Assembly (NCBI RefSeq): GCF_963675165.1
Contig: NC_087391.1
Span: 5,736,126-5,800,125 of the forward strand
DNA length: 64,000 nucleotides
Reading direction: 5' to 3'
Source: Halichondria panicea
Lineage: Eukaryota > Porifera > Demospongiae > Suberitida > Halichondriidae
Positions 12,427 through 28,549 of the stretch are shown here, one piece after another; positions within the stretch are counted from its first letter, which is position 1, and the number at the start of each line of letters is the position of its first letter. The position numbers and the translations under genes were made by a program. The notes below the pieces were generated by a model. That model was given only the letters and a program-made list of their open reading frames with translations, searched no databases and was not told where the DNA came from.

Positions 12427-12679
12427 CTAAATAGTGCAGAGATGACACAGCTTCTCTTGACAGACTTGACACTGTCTAAGGCATCCATTCACTCCACACA
12501 CCTTCTCCCCACAGTGGGCACACACACACACTAGCCTTACGCCCACACCACTTGCTCCACACCGACACACCACCACCCCCTCACTATCACCCTCCCCTAG
12601 CAGCAACAGTTGGCCAGTCCTCTCTATAAATATGGTGTTGCAGTATTCAAACACACATGGATGCACAATGTCAATGGGC
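12427..12679 (-). CDS. Siva-like cysteine-rich C-terminal exon (gene incomplete)
   Basis: An open frame preceded by a tatatag acceptor and ending in a stop at 12427. It reads HPCVFEYCNTIFIERTGQLL, a short acidic stretch, then a Cys-rich zinc-binding tail: CRCG, CVCAHCGEKVCG, CLRQCQVCQEKLCHLC. The order of a MLIGPDGRL-like block followed by CxxC-rich segments resembles the C-terminus of the Siva apoptosis regulator family. It stops earlier than the vertebrate protein, lacking the last CxxC block. I could not place an upstream exon: an ATG frame at 12710-12756 would leave a 30-bp intron and the wrong phase. Identity is therefore tentative and this may be a partial gene. Confidence 0.45.
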
Positions 12680-12794
12680 CTATATATAATTATGTATAAA
12701 GTGTCTCACTGCATATTTCTTGCAAGTCAGACTCCAGCACTCCTCGTCCAGGCATGGTGACTGGATAGCTGATGTTATTGTGCTGCTCACACTA

Positions 12795-13075
12795 TAAGGC
12801 CACTCCAAGTGATACTCTGGTTTCTGGTCCATCGCCCGCATCAGATTTTATTCTTGGATTTCTATCTCATTATTGGATTTCTATCTCATTATTTCTACTA
12901 CGCATGCGCAGAATGGTCCATGTGGTACAAAATAGTGTGATAATGATATTCATTTGCAAAATAATGAGATTCATAAGGTGAAATTGATAATGACATAATG
13001 AGAAAAGCCGCCCGCCCGCATGCAATTAGAAAAACTTCAGGACCAGAAACCAGAGTGTCACTTGGAGTGGCCTAA
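12795..13075. mobile_element. MITE with 33-bp-class inverted termini and TAA target duplication (Tourist/Harbinger-like)
   Basis: The element spans 12798-13072 (275 bp). Termini are ggccactccaagtgatactc and, inverted, tgtcacttggagtggcc. The inverted match extends inward through ctggtttctggtcc/ggaccagaaaccag with a mismatch or two. It is flanked by TAA on both sides. A 3-bp TAA/TTA duplication with GG...CC ends is typical of PIF/Harbinger MITEs. No ORF of note. It lies between the Siva-like exon and B3GALT6. Confidence 0.75.
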
Positions 13076-13249
13076 ACTGTAATCTAAGCATTTATATGAA
13101 CATTTTAAGTGATTTATAACGATCTTTACCATAATTACATTAGCGGCTATTAATTGAAGCAAAAAGAAGCTAGGCACAACATTTTGAATGTAATGATGGT
13201 GCCGGTGCCGGTGGTACATTCCAGTTGTATGATTGTTTAATTTCCTTCG

Positions 13250-14161
13250 TCACGTCTCCTCTTTGCATATTATTCCTGAGTTGACATACACGGCATGTTT
13301 TTGTTTCATATCTTGTATTGACTGCTTGTGTGTGACGAGGAATGTGTTTCTGCAACCCCTAGATACTTCTGCAGTGTCAAATCTTACATCATGACGTCGT
13401 TCAATGTCATAGCTAATAGTCCAGGCACTCACACTCACGTCCTCATTATTGTACACAATCAGAGCGTCTGCATTGTGTGCAATCCTGTGCACCACATCAG
13501 CAGACAATACATATCCTCCACCAAACGCATAAGGAAAGTAATGATCACAGAACTTCCATTCAGGTTCAGCAAATTTCCCCTCTGTGAATGGTCGTGCATT
13601 ACTGACAAAATAGCCCCAATAGAGGCCATGGGTGTGATTTCTTTGATGAAGATTACTCTCTATTTTGTCTAGCAGTGCAAAACTGTCATCGTCACATTTT
13701 AGAAGGTAAGAGAAGTCGATGTTTCTAGCGAACCAAACCAAACCAGCTAATACTTTGTGAGAGAGTTGCTCGTAGTGATCTTCCAAATCCAACAGTATAA
13801 TGTCGTGATGTGTCGAGTTCTCCTCAATTAAATCTTGAGTATGATAGTCCGTTAAATTTCCTGTACCAATCACAAATCTGACATGATACTTTCTTTGTTC
13901 GTACCCATTCAGCCAAGTATTCCGGAGTACATTTCGTCTGTCCTGATTAGCAGGAGCTGACACTATCATGACAGCTAATGTGTGGTGGACAGTAGTGTTG
14001 TGCACAGAGCTACTGTTGCTACTGTTGACTCCATTGCTCTTGACATCTCTTGAACTTCTCTTTATAAATATCTGTGTCCAATCACGACTACCCTCAGGGA
14101 GAATGAGATACACATTGAGAGCCATGGAGATGACCAGCACAAGGTTCCATCTTGTTCTCAT
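13250..14161 (-). CDS. B3GALT6: Beta-1,3-galactosyltransferase 6 (GAG linker galactosyltransferase II)
   Basis: A single intronless ORF of 303 residues. It is a type II Golgi protein: short basic N-terminus, signal-anchor LVLVISMALNVYLIL (about 7-21), N-glycosylation-rich stem, then a GT31 catalytic domain. Motifs include RRNVLRNTWL, the catalytic LLKCDDDSF (DxD metal site), GLYWGYFVSNARP, YAFGGGYVLSADVVH, NNEDVSVSAW and the family-specific RGCRNTFLVTHKQS near the end. The YWG.F and VTHKQS blocks separate B3GALT6 from other GT31 enzymes. The family member adds the second galactose of the GlcA-Gal-Gal-Xyl linker of heparan and chondroitin sulfate proteoglycans in the Golgi. It is slightly shorter than the human enzyme (329) because of a short stem. 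Lack of introns is usual for this gene. Confidence 0.93.
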   Translation of the reverse strand: MRTRWNLVLVISMALNVYLILPEGSRDWTQIFIKRSSRDVKSNGVNSSNSSSVHNTTVHHTLAVMIVSAPANQDRRNVLRNTWLNGYEQRKYHVRFVIGTGNLTDYHTQDLIEENSTHHDIILLDLEDHYEQLSHKVLAGLVWFARNIDFSYLLKCDDDSFALLDKIESNLHQRNHTHGLYWGYFVSNARPFTEGKFAEPEWKFCDHYFPYAFGGGYVLSADVVHRIAHNADALIVYNNEDVSVSAWTISYDIERRHDVRFDTAEVSRGCRNTFLVTHKQSIQDMKQKHAVYVNSGIICKEET

Positions 14162-14386
14162 TCTAGAGCATGCAGCAGTTAATTGCTCAGAATGTCCAGT
14201 ATTGTGAACTATATATTAATTTACTCATTTGCTATTAATTAGCTAGCTAGTCTAGTAACATTGTATAGATGACTACTGAACAGGGAAACTTCCCATTATC
14301 ATTGATATTACAATACAGACATACATGTGGTATGACAAAAGAAATTATTATGGACACAACATAATTATACACAATAATAAACAGAG

Positions 14387-18999
<4,613 letters not shown>

Positions 19000-19360
19000 T
19001 CTCTCTTTTATGGGGAGGCGTGGTTTGAGAAAAACAGCCCCACCCAGCTTATCACCAGCAATAATGGGTAAAGATGGTTAACGAGACAAACTAATAACTA
19101 GTTATAATTATCGTGTGTTAGGTTAATGATCTTTACCCACCCCAAAATGATTATTGCACATTACAAACTGACATCGATACAATTTATACAATTTAGACAT
19201 GAATGCAGACACAAAATAACAAATAACATTAGTGTTTAGAGTTTTCCGAGTCTTGAGTCTTATAATTCTCCTGTAGAAAGAAAAAAATTAGTAAAAGTAG
19301 GCAAAACAAAACTTTTGTCTTACCTAATCGTATGTGTCTACTAATGAACTGTGTCAGAGC

Positions 19361-19453
19361 ATGTCCATTATAAGAGTGTCCCCATTAGTTGAGGAGAGCA
19401 TCACCTGTGGATTAGTGTGTGCTGTGTGTGACGCTTTCCAAGCCACCCAGGAG
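19361..19453 (+). other. Conserved short coding-exon candidate, S1 copy (31 codons + donor)
   Basis: An open frame beginning ATG (MSIIRVSPLVEESITCGLVC) and ending ATQE, followed at once by a gtacgt donor. The equivalent frame stays open, with start and donor kept, in S2 (25604-25696) and in S3 (44484-44576, minus strand). The frame contains a CGLVCAVC motif. No homologue is recognised and no continuing exon was found. Confidence 0.35.
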
Positions 19454-19914
19454 GTACGTCACAGAGCTCGTTTATTTATAGTAGAGTGTCGGTAGAAGAA
19501 CGGCAGGTATTCAGTTTGCAAACATGCACGAAGGGGCCAAGCACACTAGAACACATGCAACTAACTACAATAAAAACTGAACACCTGCCGAGACGCCTGC
19601 CCATACCACTATTGCAGCTAGCTCGGCTAGCTAGCTAGCTAACTAGTCACGTGAAAAGGCGTGAAAAGGCGTGTATTACCACTACCACTAATACCACTAC
19701 CACTAATGCCTCTACCACTAATGCTGTCCTACCTCTAATGCTGTCTTAATATTTATTTAAAGTGCTAGCTAGATTAGTTTGTTTCACGTGAAAAAGCCAT
19801 GTACGAAACTATTTAAATTGTGTTTAAAATTTGGTATAGAGTTTAGGTCTACATTAGAGTGGCGTCTTTATTATACTTTTTACAGTAACAATTTTAATAA
19901 TAATTATTAATGAC

Positions 19915-21125
19915 AAACACATACACACAAGAGGCCACCAATTTGAAACCACGCACACGCACGCAATGAGAGGTCACACTCACACACATGTCACACGACA
20001 ACAATTGAAAGATACACACACACACACAAGAGGCCACCAATTTGAAACCACGCACACGCACGCAACGAGAGGTCACACTCACACACATGTCACACGACAA
20101 CAATTGAAAGATACACACACACACACAGAAGAGGCCACCAATTTGAAACCACGCACACGCACGCAACGAGAGGTCACACTCACACACATGTCACACGACA
20201 ACAATTGAAAGATACACACACACACAAGAGGCCACCAATTTGAAACCACGCACACGCACGCAAGAAGAGGTCACACTCACACACATGTCACACAACAACA
20301 ATTGAAAGATACACACACACACACAAGAGGCCACCAATTTGAAACCACGCACACGCACGTAAGAAGAGGTCACACTCACACACATGTCACACAACAACAA
20401 TTGAAAGATACACACACACACACAAGAGGCCACCAATTTGAAACCACACACACGCACGCAACGAGAGGTCACACTCACACACATGTCACACGACAACAAT
20501 TGAAAGATACACACACACACAAGAGGCCACCAATTTGAAACCACGCACACGCACGCAAGAAGAGGTCACACTCACACACATGTCACACAACAACAATTGA
20601 AAGATACACACACACACACAAGAGGCCACCAATTTGAAACCACGCACACGCACGCAAGAAGAGGTCACACTCACACACATGTCACACAACAACAATTGAA
20701 AGATACACACACACACACAAGAGGCCACCAATTTGAAACCACGCACACGCACGCAAGAAGAGGTCACACTCACACACATGTCACACAACAACAATTGAAA
20801 GTTACACACACACACACAAGAGGCCACCAATTTGAAACCACGCACACGCACGCAACGAGAGGTCACACTCACACACATGTCACACAACAACAATTGAAAG
20901 TTACACACACACAAGAGGCCACCAATTTGAAACCACGCACACGCACGCAACGAGAGGTCACACTCACACACATGTCACACGACAACAATTGAAAGATACA
21001 CACACACACACAAGAGGCCACCAATTTGAAACCACGCACACGCACGCAACGAGAGGTCACACTCACACACATGTCACACGACAACAACAATTGAAAGTTA
21101 CACACACACAAAAGGCCACCAATTT
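19915..21125. repeat. 97-bp satellite array in S1
   Basis: About 13 tandem units of roughly 90-97 bp, each containing gaggccaccaatttgaaacc, acgcacacgcacgcaa, aggtcacactcacacacatg, gacaacaattgaaagatac and a variable CA run. The units differ by a few bases (cgacaac/caacaac, acgagagg/agaagagg). They are open in several frames; these frames are not genes. Confidence 0.95.
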
Positions 21126-21164
21126 AGTAACACATGCAAAAAAAAAACATAGAGCACAAATACT

Positions 21165-21302
21165 CATGCACACACACACACACAGGCGGTAACAGACACA
21201 CACACACACAGGCGGTAACAGACACACACACACACAGGCGGTAACAGACACACACACACAGGCGGTAACAGACACACACACACACAGGCGGTAACAGGCA
21301 CG
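21165..21302. repeat. 24-bp array (CA run + ggcggtaacaga) in S1
   Basis: Five copies of acacacacacaggcggtaac-type units next to the 97-bp array. S2 has three (27035-27105); S3 keeps one at most. Confidence 0.9.
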
Positions 21303-21450
21303 CACAATAGTACATAATTATACAGCATAAATTGCCACAGTAAAAAGCATTTTCGTTAGAGCGGAGATAAACTTAGGTTAGCTTTAAATAGGCTTTAGTT
21401 TAGAGTTTTGGGCGCTAAGATTAGAGTGGCGCTTTTAACTGACAACTTAC

Positions 21451-21492
21451 TTCCAGAGTCGGTACAGCCACACCCGCAGAAGTACCTGAAAT
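21451..21492 (-). other. 42-bp exon-like cassette conserved in S copies
   Basis: In minus sense: acceptor tttatgcag, 42 bp beginning atttcaggtacttctgc, then donor gtaagt. It is kept with both splice sites in S2 (about 27258-27300) and S3 (about 42874-42915). One frame reads FRYFCxCGxTDxG, resembling half of a zinc ribbon. Coding status is unknown. Confidence 0.35.
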
Positions 21493-21682
21493 CTGCATAA
21501 ATTAGATGGATTAACAAGTACAAAATGTTACACAAAACAACAACCACTCCTCAAGACACAGCAGCAAGCAGGAACAAGCAGGAACAAGCAGGAACAAAGG
21601 AACACTCTGTAAAAAAGAATTGACATGATCAACCATTACAAAACACTTTAGGCTAGGAGAAATACAACAGATGAAACCACAC

Positions 21683-21870
21683 AACAGTGTGGCAAAAAAA
21701 CACACAGGTGTGGCAAAAAACCACACAACAAGTGTGGCAAAAAACCACACAACAGTGGCAAAAAACCACACAACAAGTGTGGCAAAAAACACACAACAAG
21801 TGTGGTAAAAAACCACACAATAAGTGTGGCAAAAAACCACACAACAAGTGTGGCAAAAAACCACACAACA
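21683..21870. repeat. 24-bp array (accacacaacaagtgtggca) in S1
   Basis: About eight units of a 24-bp repeat in which acacaacaagtgtgg is itself near-palindromic (cacac...gtgtg). S2 (27465-27615) and S3 (42540-42695) carry five to seven units each. Leucine/phenylalanine-rich frames through it are artefacts. Confidence 0.9.
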
Positions 21871-22216
21871 AGAACAAACCAACAGCACGAAGACAAAAAC
21901 AAACAAACAACTCGACAAATCGACCGTTACCGAAAACCCTGTACGCGCAAACGCAACCAGTTTACAAATAGACATGAACAATACAATAAACTAAACACCA
22001 AGCACTTAACTTTGTCAGATGTCACCAGCTGGAGAGCCCACCATCAGAGTCTAGTCAGCCCCTGAGTATATACAGTACAAGACAACGTTTAGCAACAGCT
22101 GTTGTGACACATGTAGACTAGCTAGCAACAAGGGACAGAAGATAGTAGGTAGTGTAGCTAGCTAAGTAGCTAGGGACAGCATGCTGTGACAGGAGAACAC
22201 GGTAGAACACAAGTAC

Positions 22217-22280
22217 ACTCACTCTTGAAGGAAGGTTGAAGAATGAGGATTCACTGATAAATTTCCAACTTTTATAGGGA
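22217..22280 (-). promoter_or_regulatory. TATA-type promoter-like site followed by a splice donor (S1)
   Basis: In minus sense: ccctataaaagttggaa, then about 45 bp ending ttcaaga|gtgagt. The spacing fits a TATA box, a start site about 30 bp on, a short 5' UTR exon and a 5' splice site. The same arrangement is kept in S2 (27968-28031) and in S3 (42119-42181, plus strand). It could drive a distal 5' UTR for the kinesin light chain gene or a separate non-coding RNA; no transcript evidence is available here. Confidence 0.4.
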
Positions 22281-22485
22281 ACAGGGCACAGAAGACGCAT
22301 GCGCGCATTTTGGCGCCGGCACAGTCTTTTACTGCACATGCGCAGAGAATGTTGTCTTACATGTGGTAGGGGTCGATTTTACAAGTGTGCTAATTAGGCT
22401 GCATTCATGCATGACAATGATTATAATTATAAGTACACAATTGTAAGAGTTGATAAAACAATCTGCTGAGCTACACAATATGACA

Positions 22486-23035
<550 letters not shown>

Positions 23036-25070
23036 ATTAACTTGAGTACCGTTCATGAAAATGGATCCAGTTATAGCAGCTGAAAAAGTCCGAACCATTT
23101 CAAAAATTTTAGAAAGCTTAGAAAGAGACCTTTCAAATGGTACCATCAAAGTTGATATTTGAGAGATAAAAGCATTTTCTAATTAAGCCGTACCATGGAT
23201 TATAGCCCATGGTCCGAGGCCGGAAAATGACAAATTAGGCCGCGACGAAATTTTGAATTGAAACACATCATTTGAAACGAATTTTTCTAAGCTTTCAGAA
23301 AATCCAAAAAATTTTGACATTGGATCAACTGTACTCAAGTTATGGCTGTTGAAAGACACCCCCCCCCCCCCTCCGTTTAATCAATGATTTTGGGAATCTT
23401 TCAGCTGTCATAACTTGAGTTCTGTGGATCGAAAATAAAAAATTTTAGGTTTTTCTGAAAGCTTAGAAAGAGATCTTTCAAATGGTACCATCAAAGTTGA
23501 TATTCGAGAGATAAAAGTATTTTCTAATTTAGCCGTACCATAGATTATAGCCCATGGTCCAAAGCCGAAAAATTAGGCCGCGACGAAATTTTGAATTGAA
23601 ACACATCATTTGAAACAAATTTTTCTAAGCTTTCAGAAAATCATAAAGTTTTTGACATTGGATCAACTGTACTCAAGTTATGGCTGTTGAAAGACACCCC
23701 CCCCCCCCCCTCCGTTTAATTAATGATTTTGGGAATTTTTCAGCTGTCATAACTTGAGTTCTGTGGATCGAAAATCAAAAATTTAAAGTTTTTCTGAAAG
23801 CTTAGAAAGAGACCTTTCAAATGGTACCATCAAAGTTGATATTTGAGAGATAAAAGCATTTTCTAATTAAGCCGTACCATGGATTATAGCCCATGGTCCG
23901 AGGCCGGAAAATGACAAATTAGGCCGCGACGAAATTTTGGATTGAAACACATCATTTGAAACGAATTTTTCTAAGCTTTCAGAAAATCCAAAAATTTTTG
24001 ACATTGGATCAACTGTACTCAAGTTATGGCTGTTGAAAGACACCCCCCCCCCCCCCCCCGTTTAATCAATGATTTTGGGAATCTTTCAGCTGTCATAACT
24101 TGAGTTCTGTGGATCGAAAATAAAAAATTTTAGGTTTTTCTGAAAGCTTAGAAAGAGACCTTTCAAAATGGTACCATCAAAGTTGATATTCGAGAGATAA
24201 AAGTATTTTCTAATTTAGCCGTACCATGGATTAGGCCGCGACGAAATTTTGAATTGAAACACATCATTTGAAACGAATTTTTCTAAGCTTTCAGAAAATC
24301 ATAAAGTTTTTGACATTGAATCGATCAACTGTACTCAAGTTATGGCTGTTGAAAGACACCCCCCCCCCCTCCGTTTAATTAATGATTTTGGGAATTTTTC
24401 AGCTGTCATAACTTGAGTTCTGTGGATCGAAAATAAAAAATTTTAAGTTTTTCTGAAAGCTTAGAAAGAGACCTTTCAAATGGTACCATCAAAATTGATA
24501 TTTGAGAGATAAAAGCATTTTCTAATTAAGCCGTACCATGGATTATAGCCCATGGTCCGAGGCCGGAAAATGACAAATTAGGCCGCGACGAAATTTTGGA
24601 TTGAAACACATCATTTGAAACGAATTTTTCTAAGCTTTCAGAAAATCCAAAATTTTTGACATTGGATCAACTGTACTCAAGTTATGGCTGTTGAAAGACA
24701 CCCCCCCCCCCTCCGTTTAATCAATGATTTTGGGTATCTTTCAGCTGCCATAACTTGAATTCTGTGGATCGAAAGTCAAAATTATTATGCTTTTCTGAAA
24801 GCTTAGAAAGAGATCTTTTAAATGGTATGATCAAAATTGATATTCGAGAGATAAAAGTATTTTCTAATTTAGCCGTACCATTGATTATAGCCCATGGTCC
24901 AAAGCCGAAAAATGACAAATTTTGAATTAGGGCCGCGACGAAATTTTGAATTGAAACACATCATTTGAAACGTTTTTTTCAAGCTTTCAGAAAATTATAA
25001 AATTGTTGACATTGAATTCAAGTTATAGCAGCTGAAAGAGTCCCCGAACCATTGACTAAATTGGGGGGGG
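23036..25070. repeat. Array of about six palindromic repeat units with poly-C joints
   Basis: About six tandem copies of the 330-bp palindrome: roughly 23040-23355, 23375-23695, 23715-24040, 24065-24355, 24375-24695, 24715-25065. Each begins cagctgtcataacttgag, has tttctgaaagcttagaaaga and ccatggattatagcccatgg at its centre, and ends ctcaagttatggctgttgaa. Copies are separated by runs of 9-14 C and ccgtttaat(c/t)aatgattt. The last joint is a G-run at 25063. One unit (24065) has lost the tatagcccatgg half of its centre. Confidence 0.92.
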
Positions 25071-25124
25071 GTAGTCATCAAGCAGTACATTGTGGTCTAG
25101 TTGTAACTATAGAGACATGCTTAC

Positions 25125-25254
25125 GATCCACAGCCTCTTGATAATGGGTGAGTAGTGACTTGTGCTCATTCCTGAGGGCCTCCATATCCCTGTTCAGTGA
25201 CGAGGTTGTCTCTAGCATCCCTAACAGCGAGGGAGGCTCCATAGCTTTCTCCAT
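25125..25254 (-). other. Intact duplicate of kinesin light chain exon 1
   Basis: 130 bp reading as identical to the true exon 1 (18870-18999), with start codon (MEKAMEPPSLLG), full frame and gtaagc donor. It lies upstream of the gene and on the same strand, about 6.3 kb further 5', so a transcript starting here could splice to exon 2 and give the same N-terminus. There are no exons 2-11 beside this copy. Either an alternative first exon or a dead duplicate. Confidence 0.6.
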
Positions 25255-26154
25255 TCTCTCGTTTATGGGGAGGCGTGGTTTGAGAAAAACAGCCCCGCCC
25301 AGCTTATCATGGGTAAAGATGGTTAACGAGACAAACTAATAACTACTTATAATTATCATGTGTTAGGTTAATGATCTTTACCCACCCCAAAATGATTATT
25401 GCACATTACAAACTGAATCGATATAATTTATACAATTTAGACATGAATGCAGACACAAAATAACAATAACATTAGTGTTTAGAGTTTTCCGAGTCTTGAG
25501 TCTTATAATTCTCCTGTAGAAAGAAAAAAATTAGTAAAAGTAGGCAAAACAAAACTTTTGTCTTACCTAATCGTATGTGTCTACTAATGAACTGTGTCAG
25601 AGCATGTCCATTATAAGAGTGTCCCCATCAGTTGAGGAGAGCATCACCTGTGGATTAGTGTGTGCTGTGTGTGACGCTTTCCAAGCCACCCAGGAGGTAC
25701 GTCACAGAGCTCGTTTATTTATAGTAGAGTGTCGGTAGAAGAACGGCAGGTATTCAGTTTGCAAACATGCACGAAGGGGCCAAGCACACTAGAACACATG
25801 CAACTAACTACAATAAAAACTGAACACCTGCCGAGACGCCTGCCCATACCACTATTGCAGCTAGCTCGGCTAGCTAGCTAGCTAACTAGTCACGTGAAAA
25901 GGCGTGTATTACCACTACCACTAATACCACTACCACTAATGCCTCTACCACTAATGCTGTCCTACCTCTAATGCTGTCTTAATATTTATTTAAAGTGCTA
26001 GCTAGATTAGTTTGTTTCACGTGAAAAAGCCATGTACGAAACTATTTAAATTGTGTTTAAAATTTGGTATAGAGTTTAGGTCTACATTAGAGTGGCGTCT
26101 TTATTATACTTTTTACAGTAACAATTTTAATAATAATTATTAATGACAAACACA

Positions 26155-26985
26155 TACACACAAGAGGCCACCAATTTGAAACCACGCACACGCACGCAAC
26201 GAGAGGTCACACTCACACACATGTCACACGACAACAATTGAAAGATACACACACACACACACAAGAGGCCACCAATTTGAAACCACGCACACGCACGCAA
26301 CGAGAGGTCACACTCACACACATGTCACACGACAACAATTGAAAGATACACACACACACACACAAGAGGACACCAATTTGAAACCACGCACACGCACGCA
26401 ACGAGAGGTCACACTCACACACATGTCACACGACAACAATTGAAAGATACACACACACACACACACAAGAGGACACCAATTTGAAACCACGCACATGCAC
26501 GCAACGAGAGGTCACACTCACACACATGTCACACGACAACAATTGAAAGATACACACACACACACACACACACAAGAGGACACCAATTTGAAACCACGCA
26601 CACGCACGCAACGAGAGGTCACACTCACACACATGTCACACGACAACAATTGAAAGACATACACACACACACACACAAGAGGCCACCAATTTGAAACCAC
26701 GCACACGCACGCAACGAGAGGTCACACTCACACACATGTCACACGACAACAATTGAAAGATACACACACACACACAAGAGGCCACCAATTTGAAACCACG
26801 CACACGCACGCAACGAGAGGTCACACTCACACACATGTCACACGACAACAATTGAAAGATACACACACACAAGAGGCCACCAATTTGAAACCACGCACAT
26901 GCATGCAACAAGAGGTCACATTCACACACATGTCACACACAACAACAATTGAAAGTTACACACACACAAGAGGCCACCAACTTAG
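26155..26985. repeat. 97-bp satellite array in S2
   Basis: About nine units of the S1 satellite. Three or four neighbouring units share gaggacaccaatttg instead of gaggccaccaatttg, which points to recent local amplification. Confidence 0.95.
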
Positions 26986-28132
26986 TAACACATGCAAAAA
27001 AACAACATAGAGCACAAATACTCATGCACACACACACACACAGGCGGTAACAGACACACACACACAGGCGGTAACAGACACGCACACACAGGCGGTAACA
27101 GGCACGCACAATAGTACATCATAAATTGCCACAGTAAAAAGCATTTTCGTTAGAGCGGAGATAAACTTAGGTTAGCTTTAAATAGGCTTTAGTTTAGAGT
27201 TTTGGGCGCTAAGATTAGAGTGGCGCTTTTAACTGACAACTTACTTCCAGAGTCGGTAGAGCCACACCTGCAGAAGTACCTGAAATCTGCATAAATTAGA
27301 TGGATTAACAAGTACACAAAATGTTACACAAAACAACAACCACTCCTCAAGACACAGCAGCAAGCAGGAACAAGCAGGAACAAGCAGGAACACCCTGTAA
27401 AAAAGAATTGACATGATCAACCATTACAAAACACTTTAGGCTAGGAGAAATACAACAGATGAAACCACACAACAGTGTGGCAAAAAAACACACAACAAGT
27501 GTGGCAAAAAACCACACAACAAGTGTGGTAAAAAATCACACAACAGTGGCAAAAAACCACACAACAAGTGTGGCAAAAAACCACACAACAAGTGTGGCAA
27601 AAAACCACACAACAAGAACAAACCAACAGCACGAAGACAAAAACAAACAAACAACTCGACAAATCGACCGTTACCGAAAACCCTGTACGCGCAAACGCAA
27701 CCAGTAAATCAGTTTACAAATAGACATGAACAATACAATAAACTAAACACCAAGCACTTAACTTTGTCAGATGTCACCAGCTGGAGAGCCCACCATCAGA
27801 GTCTAGTCAGCCCCTGAGTATATACAGTACAAGACAACGTTTAGCAACAGCTGTTGTGACACATGTAGACTAGCTAGCAACAAGGGACAGAAGATAGTAG
27901 ATAGCGTAGCTAGCTAAGTAGCTAGGGACAGCATGCTGTGACAGGAGAACACGGTAGAACACAAGTATACTCACTCTTGAAGGACGTTTGAAGAATGAGG
28001 ATTCACTGATAAATTTCCAACTTTTATAGGGAACAGGGCACACAGAAGACACATGCGCGCATTTTAGGCGCCGGCAGTCTTTTACTGCACATGCGCAGAG
28101 AATGTTGTCTTACATGTGGTAGGGGTCGATTT

Positions 28133-28243
28133 TTACAATAAGCTGAAAAAGTGAACAGTACACGGCTTGACCTCGAGGACAATCCCTTTGTATAGAGACT
28201 GCCCAGGAGGGTGACCACACTCTTCACAGAATTTCAGTCTCAT
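28133..28243 (-). other. Small ORF with a zinc-ribbon-like start
   Basis: 37 codons from ATG: MRLKFCEECGHPPGQSLYK... to a stop that falls at the S2 boundary. KFCEECG followed by a second knuckle is the usual opening of zinc-ribbon domains, but the second pair of cysteines is missing here. It may be a first exon, cut off by the segment insertion, or chance. Its upstream 28244-28378 holds nothing recognisable. Confidence 0.25.
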
Positions 28244-28378
28244 AAAATTATAAACACGTACACGTACTTATACACTAGCAAGGCAGTGATTGCAGAAATC
28301 AAAAAATGTGTGTAGTGAGACAAACATTGTTGGCAGGCAAAGTGATCAGTTTATCATGTGCTTGACTTGACAGGTGTA

Positions 28379-28487
28379 TCAACATGTGCTTGACTTGACA
28401 GGGGAAAGAGTGCTGGCTGGACACTCAAAGTGAACCACATGAAACACCTATACAATACACACACCACACATAATAAAGCAACTAACA

Positions 28488-28549
<62 letters not shown>

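Larger units (their letters stand above)
25083..28138 (-). repeat. Segmental repeat copy S2
   Basis: Same orientation as S1 and about 95% or more alike by eye, with a shorter 97-bp satellite (about 9 units, 26155-26985). Left flank: a palindrome array ending in a G-run and tagtcatcaagc; S3 has the same flank inverted. Right flank: unique DNA at the 3' side of BTBD9. It includes an intact copy of kinesin light chain exon 1. Confidence 0.9.

Noticed and set aside
12710-12756. First exon of the Siva-like gene (MPGRGVLESDLQEIC)
   Set aside because: It would need a 30-bp intron and the reading phase does not match the next exon.
19894-21111. CRISPR-like array of regularly spaced repeats
   Set aside because: Units are contiguous satellite copies with CA-run length variation, not identical repeats with unique spacers, and the genome is animal.
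21648-21910. Leu/Phe/Cys-rich membrane-like frames (FLPHLLCG repeats)
   Set aside because: Translation of a 24-bp tandem repeat; three frames are open and copy number differs among S1, S2 and S3 with no frame constraint.
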